This document shows, piece after piece, positions 10,984 through 15,015 of a stretch of 15,015 bases of DNA. The notes below the pieces were generated by a model, which worked only from the letters and a program-made list of their open reading frames with translations, made no database searches and was not told the origin of the DNA. The DNA is taken from NCBI GenBank assembly GCA_937907585.1, contig CALCVH010000003.1:1-15015 (forward strand). The letters run 5' to 3'. Source of the DNA: an uncultured Bacillota bacterium. Its GTDB lineage: Bacteria; Bacillota_I; Bacilli_A; Izemoplasmatales; UBA1188. A program made the translations under genes and the position numbers. Positions within the stretch are counted from its first letter, which is position 1. The number at the start of each line of letters is the position of its first letter.

Positions 10984-13611
10984 TCAACCCTGAATTTTTA
11001 AATTCTTATATGACATAGATGCGCCAGATGAATAGAATCCAAATCTACCACCTACAAAAACCATATCATCAACAAATTCTAGTGGTTTAACTTGATTCTG
11101 ACTATTTGTTACTTCTACTTTTATAGTATTTCCATTTTTTGTGATTTTTACATGATTCCATTCATCTAGATTTAGCTGTAATCTAGTAGCGGCTGCGTTT
11201 GAATCAGTATGTGTATAATTTAATTTTTCTATCTTCATCATTCTTTTGCTGAAGGAAATATAATACCCTTGAATATATTTATAATCTTCAGTTACATAAG
11301 GCGAATTTGAATATCTTGCGCCTTCAATAATAAATCCAGAATTAAATATACTATCACCATTTAATCTAAAGTCGCATTCAACAGTATAATTATTTAAAGA
11401 ATTATCACCAAAGAATACTAACGATCTACTTCCCTCTTTACAAGTTAAAGAGCTTTTTTCATCAGTTTCTTTTCTTTCAAATCTCCATAATGTTTTTTGA
11501 TTCATACCATAAGATGGAGCTGACTCAAGCGTTTCGTTATAGTTGAATGTTGATGATGAATCTTTATTAAAAGTAAATGAAATAAATTCGAATTCATCTT
11601 CTAAACAAATAAATGATATCTGATGAATTCCTTTTGAAATAGGGATTCTACCAATATAGGTTTTAATTAAAGATTCATTGTTTGATGGGTTAATATTTGG
11701 TATTTCTAAAACATATACCTCACTACCATCAACTCTTACACCTATTTTCTTTCCTCCCATTTCTTTATTTAAAGTCATGTAAAGAGCTTTATATTCATTA
11801 TCATTATTAAAATCAACAATATATGTAGCACAGTCACCTGGATTAGAAAGATTCATCTTTCCTATTCCAACGTACTTTGAATTATATTCAGATTTATCAA
11901 TTGTTTTAAATCCGCTATCACCATTAAATATAGATCCGCATCCTTCATAAATACCCGTAGGTAAATAACTTTCTGCGCCTATATTTATAAAACTTTGTTT
12001 AGGTTCAAGTTTATCGCTTAAACCCTTAGCAACATTGCTGACTGCGGTATAAGATGGAGTAAATTTTGAAGTATATATGTATCCCATTTTTCCAGTTTTT
12101 CTATCAATACTTACATCTTTAATCTTGAGCAAGTTATCAAAATATACATCAATCTTTGAATCTTTTATAGCAATTCTAATTGTTTTATGTAAGTCGACCG
12201 CATCATAATCTCTTACTATTGTTCCAGTCGATAACGATATTATTTCATTATTTTTTACTTCATTTAATAATATCTTTTTATTTTCAATATCAACATAAAC
12301 GTACTTATAATTATTTGAATCTACATAGTCAAAAACACATTTAGTATCAGCTCCAATATAGTTAAATTCCATTGATAGAGTTCCATCAAACTCATCTTTA
12401 GTTAACAATGAACCTGCACTATTAATGAAATTTGAATCACTCATAGGATCATAACTATATAATGTTGGCATTTTTGGAGTTACTGCGTGGTATTGGCTTT
12501 GAGATGTATCCATACTAGCACCATTAAAAATCAATCTATCAATCGCAAAAGTACAATTTGGTCCTGATGAATTAACTGAGAAATAATGATAATAAAGTGA
12601 ATCCATGTCAGGTCCTAATAGAGATGTTGCGTGTCCTAGAGAATAGAAAGTATCTTCTGTTTCGCATCCCATTGGAAAATCAATTCCTTGTGTGAAACCT
12701 GGAGCTTGAATTTTAGATTCTTTTCCAAAATTATTTTTCCAAGAATCATCTAATGCGACTGAATAATGTGTTAAATACCCTGGACTTAAAATGTTGCTGC
12801 CTGTATACATTAGATAATACATTCCATTTCTTTTAAATATTCCATTTCCTTCAGTCCAACCACCAACATTAGATTGATCTATATTAATATAACTATTTTC
12901 ATCATAACTAACCAAATCCATTGAAGGCATCTTAAATGCTCTTATACCTGTGAAATAGCTATCACCTCTTGCGGACATAAAATATACATCTTCGCTATCG
13001 TCAATAAATATATCACAGTCAATATCTAATGTAGTTCCCGCTATTGTATAACAGTCCGGAGATAAATCTTCATTGTGAGATACAAATGTGAAAGGCCCAA
13101 TAGGGCTATTAGATTCTAATATATAGTTTCCCTGAGCTATTATTGAGTTTTTAACATATACATATAGATAAAACTTGTTGTTATATTGGCTAACACAAGG
13201 AGGATATGTAAAATATAGTCTATTGTCTTCTGCTACTTTTCCTTTTGAATTAATTCCATTATCAACTGGTTCCCAATGCATTAAATCCTTAGATTGATAT
13301 GCATAAATACCAGTTCCAAGATAATTTGAAGAACCAAGATACATATAATACATTCCATCATATCTAAGAATAAAAGCATTTCCAGATCCATAAACGCCTT
13401 GGTCAGGTAAATGTTTTTCTGATTCTTCCTTATTATAATATGCGTTATATTGGAAATTATCATAATATGAGGCAGCGTAATTAGGCGCTATAAAATTATC
13501 AAGTGGCTTAAGAGACACTTCTTTTTTTATATTTGTTTTTGTATTACTGCAACCACAAATCAATATTAAATTACAAATTAATATAATAATACATCCTTTA
13601 CGCTGCCACAT
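10984..13611 (-). CDS. GH43-like glycosidase lipoprotein with lectin-like domains
   Basis: An 875-residue exported protein. A signal peptide (hydrophobic 8-19) ends in the lipobox ICGC with acylated Cys 21. A five-bladed propeller of GH43 type follows (about 70-370): NAFILRYDGMYYMYLGS (78-94), YAYQSKDLMHWEP (103-115), LDIDCDIFIDD (195-205), a likely general acid E254 in WTEGNGIFKRNGMYYLMY, and GHATS (326-330). The normal catalytic-base Asp at the start of the first blade (DPxI) reads GNAFI here, and WAPDV reads YPPCV, so it is a divergent member and its activity is uncertain. Downstream are a LamG-like domain (about 400-520), a galactose-binding-like sandwich (545-685) and a second LamG or DUF1080-like domain (about 700-875). 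These suit binding of insoluble or cell-surface glycan. ATG 13609-13611 has AGAGGTG upstream, 21 nt after the surface-protein gene and 1 nt before the DUF4838 pair. Confidence 0.75.
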   Translation of the reverse strand: MWQRKGCIIILICNLILICGCSNTKTNIKKEVSLKPLDNFIAPNYAASYYDNFQYNAYYNKEESEKHLPDQGVYGSGNAFILRYDGMYYMYLGSSNYLGTGIYAYQSKDLMHWEPVDNGINSKGKVAEDNRLYFTYPPCVSQYNNKFYLYVYVKNSIIAQGNYILESNSPIGPFTFVSHNEDLSPDCYTIAGTTLDIDCDIFIDDSEDVYFMSARGDSYFTGIRAFKMPSMDLVSYDENSYINIDQSNVGGWTEGNGIFKRNGMYYLMYTGSNILSPGYLTHYSVALDDSWKNNFGKESKIQAPGFTQGIDFPMGCETEDTFYSLGHATSLLGPDMDSLYYHYFSVNSSGPNCTFAIDRLIFNGASMDTSQSQYHAVTPKMPTLYSYDPMSDSNFINSAGSLLTKDEFDGTLSMEFNYIGADTKCVFDYVDSNNYKYVYVDIENKKILLNEVKNNEIISLSTGTIVRDYDAVDLHKTIRIAIKDSKIDVYFDNLLKIKDVSIDRKTGKMGYIYTSKFTPSYTAVSNVAKGLSDKLEPKQSFINIGAESYLPTGIYEGCGSIFNGDSGFKTIDKSEYNSKYVGIGKMNLSNPGDCATYIVDFNNDNEYKALYMTLNKEMGGKKIGVRVDGSEVYVLEIPNINPSNNESLIKTYIGRIPISKGIHQISFICLEDEFEFISFTFNKDSSSTFNYNETLESAPSYGMNQKTLWRFERKETDEKSSLTCKEGSRSLVFFGDNSLNNYTVECDFRLNGDSIFNSGFIIEGARYSNSPYVTEDYKYIQGYYISFSKRMMKIEKLNYTHTDSNAAATRLQLNLDEWNHVKITKNGNTIKVEVTNSQNQVKPLEFVDDMVFVGGRFGFYSSGASMSYKNLKIQG

Positions 13612-13632
13612 ATTTACACCTCTATTTCTTAA

Positions 13633-15015
13633 TTATTCAATAGTTATTTTAACGAAATTTGCAACACCAGAATCAAATGCGAGTGGTGCGCCATCTACAT
13701 TTATACAGTTATAAACTGAATATAAGTTTCCTGACGAATCAGTAACATATTCAAAGAACTGTACTCCAAATTGAGTTGTGTCTTTAGTTATACCAAGAGC
13801 TGATAAAGTTTCAAATGAATAGAATAATTCTACTGTTTTTTTATCTTCGTTTGCTACTTCACTTGCTTGAATACCAACTGTAGTAGGATTTACATAGTTT
13901 CCTTGCCAGTTCCAATCGCCATATGTCTTATGGTCAACTGTTCCAAAACCTAAAGCATATAAATCTGTTGTTCCGGCATTTGTTTCTAAGTTGCCAAACA
14001 TCACACCATATCCGAATGTTGAAGCTAAAGGTGTAGAGTTAATTGTTATTTTTACGCCTTTGCTAAAAACTTCTAGTTTGATATTTGCCTTGCTTTGTCC
14101 AAATTCTTCAAATTCTTTTGTAACTGCTGGAGTTTCAACTTTTTCTTCTGCAAATTGGAATTTATAGAAGTTACCTACTCCACCATCAATCGCAATATTG
14201 TCTTGAGTATTGTAGATACCGAATTGTGCACCATTTGTATTTACTACTTCAAATAACAAAACACCAATTTTTGTTGTTTCATCTGTAATTCCAAGAGTTT
14301 CATCAGTAAACTCAAATGAAGAAATCATATATTCATCTTTAAGTTCTCTTGATACAGTTGCGCCAACTGCTGATGGTAATTTATATTCCCATAGCCAGTT
14401 TCCATATTCTTGGAATGCAATATTACCAGTTGTTGCGAGTAATACAGAATAATCAGTTCCTGGTAAATCTAGACAAGCACCATAGCCAAATGAATTATCA
14501 TCTTCGGCAGCTTTATATACAATCTTTACTCCTGTTTCAGTTTTAATGACAGTTACATCAATTTTATGCTCACCCAAAGCTTTTAGTTCATATCCATTTA
14601 GTTGTTCAATTGCTGTATTTTCGTTTTTCTTGTCATGACATCTAGTACATTCTTCATGTTTAAATCCAGTTTCTGTTACTGTAGCTTCTTTATCTACTAT
14701 CCATTGATAATCATGTCCTAGTGCATCAATAGTTTCTTGAGCAACTAATACAGCATTACATACTGAGCAATGTTTGCCTTCAGTTTTACCAGTTTCTGTA
14801 CAAGTAGGTGCTACTGCAGCATCTACTACTTCAGTGTGGCCTAATGCAGCTACTTCTTCAGTTCTTGTTTCACCACATTCACATGTGTAAGTTCTAACAC
14901 CTTTTTCTGTACATGTAGGTTCAGTAGTTACTACTCCTTCATTCCATACATGTTCGTGTTCTGTTGTAGGTTTGTCTGTTGGTGCGTCAGTTGGCGCATC
15001 AGTTGGTTTTTCAGT
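13633..15015 (-). CDS. Modular secreted surface protein (5' end beyond the window)
   Basis: The frame is open to the right edge, giving 460 residues. A TTG at 14575-14577 has no ribosome site and is an internal Leu codon (KALGEHKID), not a start. From the window edge inward the protein shows a Pro-Thr-Asp linker (residues 1-18, PTDAPTDAPTDKPT), then three cysteine modules with T-C-T-E-x-G, a C-x-C or C-x-x-C pair and LGH (about 30-60, 67-101, 110-147; the third lacks the first Cys). Two related domains follow (about 148-290 and 308-460), sharing FGYG, YGxWxW, LGITxxTTxxGVxxFE and GVxNF. The CTETG/LGH modules are common in large extracellular proteins of gut Firmicutes. The two domains look like beta-sandwich carbohydrate-binding modules; no catalytic motif is visible. 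It is the first gene of the glycan operon inside the window. Confidence 0.85.
   Translation of the reverse strand, partial: TEKPTDAPTDAPTDKPTTEHEHVWNEGVVTTEPTCTEKGVRTYTCECGETRTEEVAALGHTEVVDAAVAPTCTETGKTEGKHCSVCNAVLVAQETIDALGHDYQWIVDKEATVTETGFKHEECTRCHDKKNENTAIEQLNGYELKALGEHKIDVTVIKTETGVKIVYKAAEDDNSFGYGACLDLPGTDYSVLLATTGNIAFQEYGNWLWEYKLPSAVGATVSRELKDEYMISSFEFTDETLGITDETTKIGVLLFEVVNTNGAQFGIYNTQDNIAIDGGVGNFYKFQFAEEKVETPAVTKEFEEFGQSKANIKLEVFSKGVKITINSTPLASTFGYGVMFGNLETNAGTTDLYALGFGTVDHKTYGDWNWQGNYVNPTTVGIQASEVANEDKKTVELFYSFETLSALGITKDTTQFGVQFFEYVTDSSGNLYSVYNCINVDGAPLAFDSGVANFVKITIE

Noticed and set aside
13281..13463. 60-codon minus-strand frame within the GH43-like gene
   Set aside because: It is an out-of-frame reading of strongly coding sequence, without start signals.
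14349..14577. Plus-strand frame at 14349-14546 and a TTG start at 14577 for the surface protein
   Set aside because: The first is antisense to the surface protein. The second is an internal leucine: the frame upstream is open to the window edge and encodes recognisable CTETG/LGH modules.

Overview
The window is AT-rich DNA, apparently from a low-GC Gram-positive bacterium of the Bacilli / Acholeplasma-like / Erysipelotrichia type living in a gut-like habitat. This is an inference from several signs: strong GGAGG-type ribosome sites, TATAAT promoters, short Rho-independent terminators, lipoprotein signal peptides with lipobox cysteines, a CTETG/LGH-repeat surface protein and a bacterial AsnA. 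TGA is a real stop here (the gene ending at 120 and the GH43-like gene ending at 10984) and Trp is TGG. The code is therefore standard, not the Mycoplasma/Spiroplasma code. No species can be named from the sequence.

Left part (1-3400), accessory. It holds the 3' end of an unknown gene, about 600 bp of palindrome-rich sequence with a possible 39-residue peptide whose ribosome site is buried in a hairpin, an AAA+/DUF4143-type ATPase, a 375-bp block bounded by perfect 20-bp inverted repeats (MITE-like, two large internal hairpins), and an N-terminally truncated AlbA/GHKL/winged-helix regulator. This part ends at the 3' end of a tRNA-Gly(CCC) gene, as expected of an island or remnant integrated at a tRNA.

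Middle part (3402-9124), chromosomal housekeeping. One minus-strand operon runs asnA (aspartate-ammonia ligase), a cyclophilin-type lipoprotein, a short-chain dehydrogenase, a DNPH1/RCL-like nucleotide N-hydrolase, then tRNA-Gly 7 nt after the last stop. Its promoter lies in a short divergent region shared with a COG0523 (CobW-like) metal GTPase with a very His-rich loop. A DUF1295 membrane enzyme with its own promoter follows. Strong terminators close both plus-strand genes.

Right part (9130-15015), carbohydrate-related. A minus-strand operon enters from the right edge. It encodes a secreted modular surface protein (5' end outside the window; Pro-Thr linker, three CTETG-type modules, two related beta-sandwich-like domains), a GH43-like lipoprotein with extra lectin-like domains, and two paralogous stand-alone DUF4838-like proteins without signal peptides. 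Spacings of 21, 1 and 2 nt indicate one transcript. Together they probably bind and process a polysaccharide or glycan at the surface, with further handling inside the cell.

Nothing here can be declared a proven new system. The best candidates for something undescribed are the structured region at 133-730 with its sequestered small ORF and possible antisense promoter, the 375-bp inverted-repeat element, and the DUF4838 pair in the glycan operon.
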